From Pseudomonas sp. 10-1B (GTDB lineage: Bacteria; Pseudomonadota; Gammaproteobacteria; Pseudomonadales; Pseudomonadaceae), in assembly GCF_000935045.1 (NCBI RefSeq), contig NZ_JYKS01000010.1, forward strand, positions 1-64,000: a DNA stretch of 64,000 nucleotides, read 5' to 3'. The position numbers were made by a program, and so were the translations under genes. Within the stretch, counting starts at the first letter, position 1, and every line of letters starts with the position of its first letter. Below the pieces are notes generated by a model, which saw nothing but the letters and a program-made list of their open reading frames with translations, was not told the DNA's origin and did not search any database. Positions 50,981 through 61,103 of this stretch are shown one piece after another.

Positions 50981-52978
50981 ATGACAGATAAGCTGCGTAC
51001 GGGGATGTTGCTGTTGCCCCGGCGCTACAAACGCGCCCTCCAGGTTGGAACCGACGTGCTATTGGTTTGGTTCGCCTTGTGGCTGGCGTTTTTGGTTCGG
51101 CTTGGAATAGATGAGATCTATCACCCGCTGCGTTTGCACTACTGGTTGTTTTTGGCTGCGCCGATCATCGCTATACCTATTTTCATCCGTTTCGGTATGT
51201 ATCGTGCGGTGATGCGCTATTTTGGCAATGATGCGTTGATTACCATTGGCAAGGCAGTATCACTATCGTCATTGATCCTAGCCTTGGTCGTTTATTGGCA
51301 CAGTAACCATACGGCAGTCGTTCCCCGCTCCATTGTGTTCAATTACTGGTGGCTGAGTCTGGTATTGATCGGTGGGCTTCGCCTGATCATGCGTCAGTAT
51401 TTCCTAGGTGATTGGTTCGCCGCCAGGCAGCATGTGCCTTTTACCAACCGTGATAATGGTTTGCCGAAAGTTGCGATCTATGGTGCTGGAGCCGCGGGGA
51501 ATCAGTTAGTCGCTGCCCTGCGGATTGGTCGCATGATGCGTCCAGTCGCTTTCATTGACGATGACGAGAGTGTCGCGGATCGAATTATTTCTGGACTTCA
51601 GGTATTTCGTGGCAATGACATTCAGAAAATGATTGACGCGACGGGGGCCGAAGAAATCCTCTTGGCCATCCCGTCCGCAAGTCGTGTCCGTCGCCGCGAA
51701 ATATTGGGGTTGCTTGAAAATTTCCCATTGCATGTACGCAGTGTTCCTGGGTTCATGGACTTAGCCAGTGGCCGAGTTAAAGTCGATGATATCCAGGAAG
51801 TCGATATCGCTGACTTATTGGGTCGCGACGCCGTTCCGGCCCAAGAGGATCTACTTGCCCGCTGTGTTACAGGTCAAGTGGTCATGGTGACCGGGGCTGG
51901 TGGGTCAATCGGCTCTGAACTGTGCCGTCAGATTCTCATGCTTGAGCCCAAAGCGTTGCTTTTGTTTGAGCACAGCGAGTTCAACCTCTACAGCATTCAC
52001 GGCGAATTGGAGCAGCGCATCCGCCGAGAGTCGCTACCTGTACGTTTGGTACCATTTCTGGGCTCAATCCGTAATCAGAAACATCTCATCGACACCATGT
52101 CAATGTGGGGCGTCAATACCGTCTATCATGCTGCCGCTTATAAGCACGTCCCTATGGTGGAGCACAACATTGCTGAGGGTGTCCTGAATAATGTCATTGG
52201 TACGTTGAATACTGCGCAGGCAGCACTTCAGGCTAATGTAGCGAACTTTGTACTGATTTCGACCGATAAAGCAGTGCGTCCAACCAATGTGATGGGTAGT
52301 ACCAAGCGCTTGGCTGAGCTTGTTTTGCAGGCTTTGAGTAAGGAGGTCGCACCGGTATTGTTCGGGGATTCCAATAATGTTGCCAGAGTGAATAAAACTC
52401 GCTTCACGATGGTGCGTTTCGGCAATGTGCTCGGGTCGTCGGGATCGGTGATTCCATTGTTCCATAAGCAGATCAAGGCCGGTGGACCGTTGACTGTCAC
52501 TCACCCAAAAATTACCCGTTACTTTATGACTATTCCTGAAGCCGCCCAACTGGTCATCCAGGCTGGATCAATGGGGCTGGGGGGGGATGTATTCGTGTTG
52601 GATATGGGCGAGCCTGTAAGAATCGCGGCGTTAGCTGAAAAAATGATCCACCTATCCGGCTTGAGTGTCAGGTCCGAAAAGAATCCTCATGGTGATATTG
52701 CTATTGAATTCACAGGGTTGCGACCAGGGGAAAAACTATACGAGGAGCTGTTGATTGGTGACAATGTGTCTCCTACTCAGCACCCAATGATCCTGACAGC
52801 AAGTGAAGATCTTTTGACTTGGGATGTACTCAGGGATCGTCTGGCACTTTTGCTCAAAGCAGTCGAAGCTGACGATTTTACAGTTGTTCGTCAGTTGCTC
52901 AGAGAACTGGTAAGCGGTTACACACCCGAGGGGGAGATTGTGGACTGGGTATATCAGCAGCGCTTGAAAGATATCTAG
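50981..52978 (+). CDS. wbpM: UDP-GlcNAc 4,6-dehydratase
   Basis: A membrane-anchored dehydratase producing UDP-4-keto-6-deoxy-GlcNAc. The protein is 665 residues, the same as P. aeruginosa WbpM: four N-terminal transmembrane helices, a first Rossmann fold (VAIYGAGAAGNQL) and the catalytic SDR domain (VTGAGGSIGSELCRQIL). The usual catalytic tyrosine is Met438 (NVMGSTK), the Ser-Met-Lys triad known for WbpM. ATG 50981 follows AGGAGAG. It ends the O-antigen locus as in P. aeruginosa. Confidence 0.95.
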   Translation: MTDKLRTGMLLLPRRYKRALQVGTDVLLVWFALWLAFLVRLGIDEIYHPLRLHYWLFLAAPIIAIPIFIRFGMYRAVMRYFGNDALITIGKAVSLSSLILALVVYWHSNHTAVVPRSIVFNYWWLSLVLIGGLRLIMRQYFLGDWFAARQHVPFTNRDNGLPKVAIYGAGAAGNQLVAALRIGRMMRPVAFIDDDESVADRIISGLQVFRGNDIQKMIDATGAEEILLAIPSASRVRRREILGLLENFPLHVRSVPGFMDLASGRVKVDDIQEVDIADLLGRDAVPAQEDLLARCVTGQVVMVTGAGGSIGSELCRQILMLEPKALLLFEHSEFNLYSIHGELEQRIRRESLPVRLVPFLGSIRNQKHLIDTMSMWGVNTVYHAAAYKHVPMVEHNIAEGVLNNVIGTLNTAQAALQANVANFVLISTDKAVRPTNVMGSTKRLAELVLQALSKEVAPVLFGDSNNVARVNKTRFTMVRFGNVLGSSGSVIPLFHKQIKAGGPLTVTHPKITRYFMTIPEAAQLVIQAGSMGLGGDVFVLDMGEPVRIAALAEKMIHLSGLSVRSEKNPHGDIAIEFTGLRPGEKLYEELLIGDNVSPTQHPMILTASEDLLTWDVLRDRLALLLKAVEADDFTVVRQLLRELVSGYTPEGEIVDWVYQQRLKDI

Positions 52979-53053
52979 TGTCGTGAGCGGTTAGTTTATT
53001 TTCTAACGTGCAACGATATACTGTGCATCCCGCGCCCCGAGATGGTTCCTGGC

Positions 53054-53200
53054 ATGCCTCGTCCAATTGCCCCCTTTGCACTGCAACCCGCCGACGTTCT
53101 TACGCTTCAAGGTTGGCTGCGCGGGCGCGGATACTGCTTTTGCTCAATGAAGAGGTGACGCCCATCGCCATCTGTGGGCAGTTACAGATCGTATCGATCC
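53054..53200 (+). pseudogene. Fragment of an IS630-type transposase, frameshifted
   Basis: MPRPIAPFALQPADVLTLQG (53054 onward) in one frame and SRLAARARILLLLNEEVTPI (about 53106-53165) in another together resemble the helix-turn-helix start of IS630-family transposases (RPIAPLxLxxxExxxLxxWLRR... ARARILLLxxEG). About 50 codons remain, and no terminal repeats were found. Confidence 0.5.
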
Positions 53201-53594
53201 ATGAACCCCACCACTCATGCGCTGAAACTGCCATGGCGAACACCTACCAGCCCCAAATCGCTTAACTGCCTGGCTGTTAGGATAAACCCGCTCCTCCACG
53301 TCCATGCAGCCGTCGCTGTGGCACCCCGAAGCCCCACCCCAGCCGCAATGCACCCCTCCCCACACCCCAGGGTTTTCCCACCCCCCCAACCCGCGTATCA
53401 TCCGCACACACAAATCTGAATATTCCCACGCCAGCCCCAGACCAAAAGTCTTGCGTCCCCCGCGTGCTTAGCAGCTTCAGATACCCAGACAATCATCAGT
53501 GACGTACAACGACCGGCCAGATACGTGGCCAGGCCAGGCATGCCGGCTGTCCGACGGATGGGACGGTGCCCGATGAGATTTGAAGGAATAGGTT
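53201..53594. other. Gene-free spacer upstream of the PKS gene, with a C-rich tract
   Basis: No supported gene. Positions 53324-53392 contain nine runs of three or more C on the plus strand, so the minus strand could fold as a G-quadruplex. Short open frames here are low-complexity (Pro/His-rich). No clear sigma70 promoter for the PKS gene was found. Confidence 0.6.
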
Positions 53595-56500
53595 TTGATC
53601 AAGCGTAGAAAGGTTGCAATCGTTGGTTGTGCGTACCGTTTCCCTGGCTCTTCCAATGCCGGCTTCTGGCAAAACCTGATGGAAGGGCGTGACTTGGTCA
53701 CCCAGGTCGACCCGTCGCGTTGGGACAAGAACGAGTTCCTGCACCCGGACAAGGCCAGCCCTGCGACCAGCTACACCTTCGCCTCAGGCACCCTGGGCGA
53801 TATCAGTGCCTTTGACGCGGGCTTTTTCAGCATCTCGCCGCGTGAAGCCGCAATGATGGACCCGCAACAGCGCATGCTCCTGGAAATGTGCTGGGAAACC
53901 TTCGAAAACGCCGGGATCAAGCCGTCCAGCCTGCGTGGCAGCAACTGCGGCGTGTACCTGGGCATTGCAGGTGTCGAGCAGTCCTACCGCCTGGTCGAGG
54001 ACCTGTCGTCCATCGATGGCGCCACCGCCACCGGCAACACCATGAGCATCGCGGCCAACCGGCTGTCGTTCTTCTACGACCTGCGCGGGCCGAGCATGGC
54101 GATCGACACGGCATGTTCGTCGTCGTTGGTGGCCTTCCACCAGGCCTGCCAGGCCATTCTCAGCGGTGATGTCGACCAGGCCGTGACCGGCGGCATCAGC
54201 CTGCACATGCACCCGTTCGGCTTCATGATCTTCGCCAAGGCGACCATGCTGTCGCGCACCGGGCGTTGCCAGTCGTTCGACGAAAACGGCGACGGCTATG
54301 CCCGCTCCGAAGGCGGCGGGCTGTTCCTGCTCAAGGACTACGACCAGGCGGTGGCCGATGGCAACACTATTCTGGCTGTGGTTGCGGCCAGCGCGGTAAA
54401 CACTGATGGGCGCAAGTCCAGCCTGACCCTGCCCAATGCCGAGGCCCAGGCGGCGTTGCTCAAGCGTGCCTACGAACAGGCCGGCATCGCTCCCGAGCAG
54501 TTGGACTATCTCGAAGCCCACGGCACCGGTACCGCCGTGGGTGACCCGATCGAAACCCGTGCCATCGGTGAAGCCCTGGGCCAGGCGCGCGGTGGCGGCA
54601 ACCCGCTGCCGATTGGCTCGGTAAAGAGCAACATCGGGCACCTTGAGGCGGCCTCCGGGGCGGCCGGCCTGATGAAGGCACTGAACTGCCTGACCGAGCG
54701 CACCGTGCCCGCCACCATTGGCGTGCAGGCGCTGAACCCGAATATCGCCTTTGCCGACCTCAACCTGCAGGTAGTCACCGAGCCCTTGCCGCTGAAAGCC
54801 GAAGGCCAGCTGACCGTGGGTGTGAACTCGTTCGGCTTTGGCGGGGCCAACGCCCACGTCATCCTGCAAAGCCCTGAACCGCAGGCACCTGCTGTGGCAG
54901 CGGCCGGTGGCCAGCGGGTGCCGTTGCTGCTCAGTGCCAAGAGCGAAGAAGGCCTGCGCGCAACTGCAGAACGTTTTGCCGCCTACCTGGCTGGGCAGCC
55001 ACAGGCCGACTACTACGATGTCGCCTACCAGGCCATGTACCGCCGCGATGCACACAGCCACCGCCTGCTGCTGGTCAGCGACAATGCTGCCGAAGCCGCC
55101 CAGGCGCTGGATGACTACGCCCAGGACCCGACCCTCAGCGAACTGAGCGCGGTACTGGAGGCTGGCCAGGCGCTGGATGGCGCCTCGGCGCCGGTATTCG
55201 TGTATTCCGGCAACGGTTCGCAGTGGCAGGGCATGGGCCGGGCGATGCTGGATCAACCGCTGTTTGCCGCGGCAGTGGATGAAGTGGATGCGCTGTTCCA
55301 GCCCCTGGCGGGCTACTCGCTGCGTGCCGAGTTGCTGGGCGACAATGGCGAAGGCCGTTATGCCCGCACCGAAATCGCCCAACCGGCGCTGTTCGCCCTG
55401 CAAGTGGCGGTCACCCGGGTACTGGCTGCCGAAGGCGTTCAGCCGGTTGCGGTCATCGGCCATAGTGTTGGCGAAGTGGCCGCGGCCTGGGCCAGCGGGG
55501 CGCTGAGCCTGGAGGATGCCACCCAGGTAATCTACCACCGCAGCCGCCTGCAAGGCTTGACCCGTGGCACCGGGCAGATGACCGCGGTGGGCCTTGCGGG
55601 TGAGGCCACGGCGCAGCTGATTGCCGAACTGAAGCTGGACGACCGCCTGGTCGTCGCCGGCGAGAACAGCGCCCGTGGCGCTACCGTGGCCGGTGAAGTA
55701 GACGCCCTGGCGTTGCTCGAAGAGGCCCTGGGCGAGCGCCAGGTATTCGCCCGCCGCCTGGACCTGGACTACGCCTTCCACTCGCCGGCGATGAACCCCA
55801 TCGAACAGGCAGTGATCGCCGACCTTGCCCACATTCGTCCGCGTGCCACAGATATTCCGTTCTATTCCACCGTTGTTGGCGGGCAGCTCGCCGGCGAGCG
55901 CCTGGACAGCCACTACTGGTGGCAGAACATTCGCTTCCCGGTGCTGTTCCAGGGGGCGCTGGATGCCGTGGTGCGCAGCGGCCTGAACCTGTTCGTCGAA
56001 GTGGGGCCGCATGCGATCTTGCGCAGCTACGTCACCGATGTGCTGGCCGAGTGCGAACAACCCGGGCAGGTGATTGCTACCCTCAAGCGCAACGACCACA
56101 GCCCGTCGCTGCTGGAGCGCACGGTGGCGCGCCTGCTGATTGCCGGTGTCGAGCCACAGTGGCAGGCCCGCTTCCCGGTGACCGGGCGCCAGGTGCGCCT
56201 GCCGAACTATGCCTGGCAGCGTGACCACTTCAGCTTGCCGGTCAGCGCCGAGTCTGGCAGCCCGCTGGGCCGCGAGCGTGTGCACCCGTTGCTCGGCTAC
56301 CCGGTAGCCGACCTGGCATTGACTTGGGAAAACCGCCTGGACACACATCAGTACCCGACGCTGGCCGACCACAAGGTCGGTGAGTCGGTGCTGTTCCCGG
56401 GGGCAGGCTTTACCGAACTGGCCCTGGCCGTGGCGCAATTGCACCAGCCGGGTGAGTTCGTCGACATCGAAGAACTGGAAATTCACAACCCGCTGCTGCT

Positions 56501-59500
56501 GAGCAGCGAGGGCAGCAAGAAAGTACGCGTGCAGGTCGAAGAAGCCGACGGCACCCTGCGCATCAGTTCACGCACGCTGATGCAGCGCGAAGACTGGGTA
56601 CAGCATGTGGTCGCCCGCTTGCCGGGCGAAGCCCGCGGCGTGCTACTGGACACTCGCGCACCGGCGCTGCCAGCACGCCCGGCCGACTTTACCGGCGAGC
56701 AGCACCTGGCATTGACCTGCGCGGTTGGCCTTAACTACGGCCCGGCCTACCAGACCGTGGCTGCGGCCTGGGTGGAGGCGGAGCGGGTCGTAGCCCAGCT
56801 GGCCGTGCCGCCCGCCATCGAGCACGAACTGGCAGATTTGCACCTGCACCCGGCGCTGCTGGATGGCGCCTTCCAGCTGATTACCGAACTGCTGGCCAGC
56901 CGCCCTGGCCGTAACGACGGCCTGGCATTCATCCCGGTCAAGCTGGGGCGCATTGCGTTCACCAATGCGGGTGGTGTGCCGGTGCTGGCCGAGGTGCGTC
57001 AGCGCAAGCGCACCGCGCATTCGCTGTTGGTCGACCTCACCCTGTTCGATGCCAGCGGCGCTGCGGTGCTGGCGATCAAGGACGCGCGCATGCGCGCCGT
57101 CCGTCTGCAGTACGACCGCACTGGCGATATCAAGCGCATGGGCCATGTGGGCCTGGCTGCCCCGGGCACGGTCGTGCCGTTGCAGCGTAATGCCGTGGCC
57201 CGCACGCCGTTGGCCGATGCCCTGCAGTGCCTGGCCGACGAACCGGCGCAGGTGCGTTACCTGAATGAAGTGGAGCCGCTGCTGGACGTGCTGTGCAGCA
57301 GCTTTGTGCTCGATGCCGTCGAGCAGGCCGGTGGCCGCCTGAGCGCCGAGCAGGTGGCACTGTGGTCGCAGGCCCAGGGCGACTTCCTGGCGGCCCTGCT
57401 GCGCCACGCCGAGCAGGACGGCAGCCTGCTGCGCAGCGCCGACGGCGGCTGGCAGCTGGCCGACCTGGGCGAGCGCCCAGCGTCGGAGGCCATCTGGCAA
57501 GAGCTGTTCCAGAGCTACCCCGAGTACTTCCAGATTATCCATACGGTGGGCCGTATCGGCCGTCACCTGCCGGCCTTGCTCGATGGCAGCGTGGTGTTCG
57601 ACACCCTGCAGCCACGGGAAACCAGCGCTGCCAGCCTGGCACGCCTGGTGCTGGGTTCGGCGGGGCAGCAGCACATGCTGAGCGGGATTGGCCAGACCTT
57701 GGCCGAGCGCCTGGCGCAATTGCCGGCCGGCCAGCGTTTGCGTGTGCTGGAAATCGGCTTTGGCGGCACCTCGTTTGCCGAACTGCTGTACGCGGGCCTT
57801 GATTTCGACCGCCTCGATTACGCCTACTGCGTCGCCGAGCCCGAGCTTGAGCAGCGCCTGGGTGACGACTGCCCGGCGCTGGAGGTGCTTGGCCTGGAGC
57901 AGTTGCCCGAAGCCGGAAGCTTCGATTGGGTGCTGGTGCCTACAGACCTGGGCGCCCTGGATGCGGTGGGCGATGCCCTGCGCCTGGCCTGTGCCCAGCT
58001 CAACCCGCACGGCCAGCTGGCGTTGCTGGGGCAGTACCCGGCACGCTGGGCCGATTTCGTCTTTGGCGCCCAGCCCGAGTGGTGGCTGGCCGGCCCGCAG
58101 CAGGCCCTGTCGCGCCAGCAGGCCCCGGCGTTCTGGAGCCATGAACTGCAGCGCCACGGCCTGACTGCGCTGCGCACGCTGGAGGCGTTGCCGGGCAGTG
58201 CCTGCGGCAGCTACCTGCTGCTGGCCGACAAGCCGGCGGCGGCGGAAGTTGTGCCAACCGTGGCCGTACAGCGCTGGGCCGTGCTCGCCGAAGCCGGGCA
58301 GGGCACGGCCCTGAGCCTGGCCGAGCAACTGCGTGCCCAGGGCCAGCAGGTCGACCTGCTGCTGCCAGGTGATGCCCAGGCGCTGGCCGCCCAGCTTGGC
58401 GCCCTGGGCCAGGCACCGGAACACGTGCTGCACCTGGCTGGCTTCGACAGCGCCGCTGGCCTGGATGGCCAGGCCGAGCGCTGCATGCAGGCTGCTGCGC
58501 TGGTGCAGGCCTGTGAATCGCTGGCGATCGCCCCGCAGTGCTGGCTGTTCAGCCGCGGTGCTGCCGAACACCTGTACAGTGCCGATACCGCTGCTGACGT
58601 TTCGGCCATTGCCGACGCCGCGTTGTGGGGCTTTGGCCGTACCCTGGCCAACGAATCGCCCAGCTGCCGAGTTCGCCTGCTCGACCTGGCCCACTCGGCA
58701 CCCGTCGAACTGGCAGTGCCAGCGTTGCTGCACGCCGATGACGAAACCGAGGTGGCCCTGGATGCCGAAGGCCAGCGCTATGTGCCGCGCCTGCGGGTAC
58801 TGGCTGGCCAGCCGCGCAGTGCGTGTGGCGAGGCGCAGTGGATATGCCTGGGCTTCGACCTGCCAGGCCAGTTGCGCAACCTGCGCTGGGAAGTGCGCGA
58901 GCCGCGTCAACCGGCAGCGGACGAACTGGACATCGCCGTGCGCGCCACTGGCCTTAACTTCCGTGATGTGATGTTCGCCCTTGGCCTGCTGTCGGATGAA
59001 GCCATCGAAAACGGCTTCTCCGGCCCCACCCTGGGCTTTGAGTTTGCAGGTGTGGTTCAGGGCAAAGGCAGCGAGGTAGTCGGCGATTTCGCGCCTGGTG
59101 ATCGCGTGGTGGGCTTTGGCCCCTGCAGCTTCGCCAACCGCCTGGTGACCAACGCCAACGCCGTGGCACGCATCCCCGAGGGCATGTCGTTCGAGGCGGC
59201 GGCGACCATTCCGAGTACCTTCTTCACCGTGTACTACGCGCTGCATCATTTGGCGCGCCTGGAACCTGGCGAGAAAGTGCTGATCCACGGCGCCGCGGGT
59301 GGTGTGGGTATTGCTGCGATCCAGATCGCCAAGTGGCTAGGGGCGGAAATCCACGCCACCGCAGGCAGCGATGAGAAACGCGATTTCTTGCGCCTGCTGG
59401 GCGTGGAGCATGTGTACGACTCGCGTTCGCTGGTCTATGCCGACCAGGTGCTGGCGGCCACTGGCGGGCGTGGTGTGGACGTGGTGCTCAACTCGCTGGC

Positions 59501-61094
59501 CGGCGAGGCAATCAACCGCAACTTCCAGGTGCTGAAGCCGTTTGGCCGCTTCCTGGAGTTGGGCAAGCGCGACTTCTACCAGAACACCCGTATCGGCCTG
59601 CGCCCGTTCCGCAACAACATCAGCTATTTCGGTATCGATGCCGACCAGCTGATGAGTGAGCGCCCGGCGCTTACCCGGCACCTGTTCGCCGAGATGATGG
59701 GCCTGTTTGCGCAGGGCATCCTGCACCCGTTGCCGTTCCGCGAGTTCGACGCCAACCAGGTGGTCGAAGCCTACCGCTACATGCAGCAGGCGCGGCAGAT
59801 TGGCAAAGTGGTGGTGACCTACGCCAACCCCATCCAGCAAACCGTCGACACCCGTGCGCAACCGGCGCGGGCACTGCAACTTGCCGCCGATGCCAGCTAC
59901 CTGGTCACCGGTGGCCTGGGCGGCTTTGGCTTGCGCACGGCGCAGTGGCTGATCGACAAAGGTGCCCGCCACCTGGTGCTGCTGGGCCGTCGTGGCCCGG
60001 CCAGTGCCGAAGCCCAGCCGCTGCTGGCGCAGTGGCACGCCCAAGGCATCGATGTGCAGGCAGTGGCCTGTGACATTACCGACCGAGAGCAACTGCGCGG
60101 GGTATTCGAGCGCATCGCCGCCAGCCCATGGCCACTGCGTGGCTTGGTGCACGCCGCGACGGTGATCGACGACAGCCTGATCCGCAACCTCGACGGCGAC
60201 CAGTTGTGCCGCGTGCTGGAGCCCAAGGCCAAAGGTGCGCAGTACCTGCATGAGTTGGCCCAGGGCCTGGCGCTGGACTTCTTCGTGATGTTCTCCTCGG
60301 CCACCACTTTGTTCGGCAACCCTGGGCAGGCCAACTATGTGGCGGCCAACCACTGGCTTGAAGCCCTTGCGCGGCACCGTCGCGCCCAGGGGCAGGCGGC
60401 CACCGCCGTGCTGTGGGGGGCCATCGACGATGTTGGTTTCCTGGCGCGCAACAGCCAGATCAAGGACGCCCTGCAAAGCCGCATGGGCGGCTCCGCACTG
60501 CGGGCCGAAGCCGCCCTGGCGCAGCTCGAGGCCATGTTGCTGGACGGCGACAACGGCCACGGCGTGCTGGAGCTGGACTTCAAGGCGCTGTCGCGCTTCC
60601 TGCCCAGCGCCGTTACGCCACGCTTTACGGAACTGGCCCGTGCCTATGGCGGCGACCAGGAGGATGAAGGCAGTGGCGAGGACATCCAGCGCATGCTGGC
60701 GGAGCTTGATGATGCCGAGTTGCTCGAACGCTTCGCCGAGATGCTCAAGCACGAGGTGTGCGAGATTTTGCGCCTGCCGCCGGCACGCCTGGACGCCCAA
60801 CGCCCGCTGCAGGAGCTGGGCCTGGACTCGTTGATGAGCGTGGAGTTGGTGGTGGCGCTGGAGGAGCGTTTTGGTATTCGCCTGCCGGTGATGGAGCTGA
60901 GCGACAGTTCCAGTATCGACAAGCTTGCCGCGCGTTTGCTGGAACTGTTGCGGGGTGACGCAAGCAACAACGAAGAACAGCTGGCGCAGAATGTGCTTGC
61001 CCGTCACGGCAGCGAACACAGTGCCGAAGAGTTGGCGCAGATGAACGCAACCTTGGCCGACACCAGCGCGGCACCTGACCGATTGATTGATTAA
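53595..61094 (+). CDS. Single-module highly reducing type I polyketide synthase (RkpA/WcbR-like)
   Basis: A 2,499-residue iterative PKS with domains in order: KS (Cys174 in DTACSSS, His309, His349), AT (Ser624 in GHSVGE; YAFH at 726-729), DH (His926, Asp1090), a methyltransferase-like segment (LEIGFGG, about 1385-1391) that is probably inactive, a structural pseudo-KR, ER (GAAGGVG, 1899-1905), KR (GGLGGFG from 2106; Ser2235, Tyr2248, Asn2252) and ACP (Ser2412 in GLDSLMS). There is no thioesterase. It should build a fully reduced acyl chain held on its ACP. Domain order and the oxoamine synthase partner recall RkpA of rhizobial K-antigen and WcbR of the Burkholderia capsule. TTG start with AAGGA 7 bases upstream. 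High GC, unlike the O-antigen genes. Confidence 0.9.
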   Translation: MIKRRKVAIVGCAYRFPGSSNAGFWQNLMEGRDLVTQVDPSRWDKNEFLHPDKASPATSYTFASGTLGDISAFDAGFFSISPREAAMMDPQQRMLLEMCWETFENAGIKPSSLRGSNCGVYLGIAGVEQSYRLVEDLSSIDGATATGNTMSIAANRLSFFYDLRGPSMAIDTACSSSLVAFHQACQAILSGDVDQAVTGGISLHMHPFGFMIFAKATMLSRTGRCQSFDENGDGYARSEGGGLFLLKDYDQAVADGNTILAVVAASAVNTDGRKSSLTLPNAEAQAALLKRAYEQAGIAPEQLDYLEAHGTGTAVGDPIETRAIGEALGQARGGGNPLPIGSVKSNIGHLEAASGAAGLMKALNCLTERTVPATIGVQALNPNIAFADLNLQVVTEPLPLKAEGQLTVGVNSFGFGGANAHVILQSPEPQAPAVAAAGGQRVPLLLSAKSEEGLRATAERFAAYLAGQPQADYYDVAYQAMYRRDAHSHRLLLVSDNAAEAAQALDDYAQDPTLSELSAVLEAGQALDGASAPVFVYSGNGSQWQGMGRAMLDQPLFAAAVDEVDALFQPLAGYSLRAELLGDNGEGRYARTEIAQPALFALQVAVTRVLAAEGVQPVAVIGHSVGEVAAAWASGALSLEDATQVIYHRSRLQGLTRGTGQMTAVGLAGEATAQLIAELKLDDRLVVAGENSARGATVAGEVDALALLEEALGERQVFARRLDLDYAFHSPAMNPIEQAVIADLAHIRPRATDIPFYSTVVGGQLAGERLDSHYWWQNIRFPVLFQGALDAVVRSGLNLFVEVGPHAILRSYVTDVLAECEQPGQVIATLKRNDHSPSLLERTVARLLIAGVEPQWQARFPVTGRQVRLPNYAWQRDHFSLPVSAESGSPLGRERVHPLLGYPVADLALTWENRLDTHQYPTLADHKVGESVLFPGAGFTELALAVAQLHQPGEFVDIEELEIHNPLLLSSEGSKKVRVQVEEADGTLRISSRTLMQREDWVQHVVARLPGEARGVLLDTRAPALPARPADFTGEQHLALTCAVGLNYGPAYQTVAAAWVEAERVVAQLAVPPAIEHELADLHLHPALLDGAFQLITELLASRPGRNDGLAFIPVKLGRIAFTNAGGVPVLAEVRQRKRTAHSLLVDLTLFDASGAAVLAIKDARMRAVRLQYDRTGDIKRMGHVGLAAPGTVVPLQRNAVARTPLADALQCLADEPAQVRYLNEVEPLLDVLCSSFVLDAVEQAGGRLSAEQVALWSQAQGDFLAALLRHAEQDGSLLRSADGGWQLADLGERPASEAIWQELFQSYPEYFQIIHTVGRIGRHLPALLDGSVVFDTLQPRETSAASLARLVLGSAGQQHMLSGIGQTLAERLAQLPAGQRLRVLEIGFGGTSFAELLYAGLDFDRLDYAYCVAEPELEQRLGDDCPALEVLGLEQLPEAGSFDWVLVPTDLGALDAVGDALRLACAQLNPHGQLALLGQYPARWADFVFGAQPEWWLAGPQQALSRQQAPAFWSHELQRHGLTALRTLEALPGSACGSYLLLADKPAAAEVVPTVAVQRWAVLAEAGQGTALSLAEQLRAQGQQVDLLLPGDAQALAAQLGALGQAPEHVLHLAGFDSAAGLDGQAERCMQAAALVQACESLAIAPQCWLFSRGAAEHLYSADTAADVSAIADAALWGFGRTLANESPSCRVRLLDLAHSAPVELAVPALLHADDETEVALDAEGQRYVPRLRVLAGQPRSACGEAQWICLGFDLPGQLRNLRWEVREPRQPAADELDIAVRATGLNFRDVMFALGLLSDEAIENGFSGPTLGFEFAGVVQGKGSEVVGDFAPGDRVVGFGPCSFANRLVTNANAVARIPEGMSFEAAATIPSTFFTVYYALHHLARLEPGEKVLIHGAAGGVGIAAIQIAKWLGAEIHATAGSDEKRDFLRLLGVEHVYDSRSLVYADQVLAATGGRGVDVVLNSLAGEAINRNFQVLKPFGRFLELGKRDFYQNTRIGLRPFRNNISYFGIDADQLMSERPALTRHLFAEMMGLFAQGILHPLPFREFDANQVVEAYRYMQQARQIGKVVVTYANPIQQTVDTRAQPARALQLAADASYLVTGGLGGFGLRTAQWLIDKGARHLVLLGRRGPASAEAQPLLAQWHAQGIDVQAVACDITDREQLRGVFERIAASPWPLRGLVHAATVIDDSLIRNLDGDQLCRVLEPKAKGAQYLHELAQGLALDFFVMFSSATTLFGNPGQANYVAANHWLEALARHRRAQGQAATAVLWGAIDDVGFLARNSQIKDALQSRMGGSALRAEAALAQLEAMLLDGDNGHGVLELDFKALSRFLPSAVTPRFTELARAYGGDQEDEGSGEDIQRMLAELDDAELLERFAEMLKHEVCEILRLPPARLDAQRPLQELGLDSLMSVELVVALEERFGIRLPVMELSDSSSIDKLAARLLELLRGDASNNEEQLAQNVLARHGSEHSAEELAQMNATLADTSAAPDRLID

Positions 61095-61103
61095 GAGCGC
61101 CAG

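Noticed and set aside
48352..52978. A wbpL (WecA-type) initiating transferase in the cluster
   Set aside because: No multi-spanning transferase of that type is present; the only initiator found is the small PglC-type protein.
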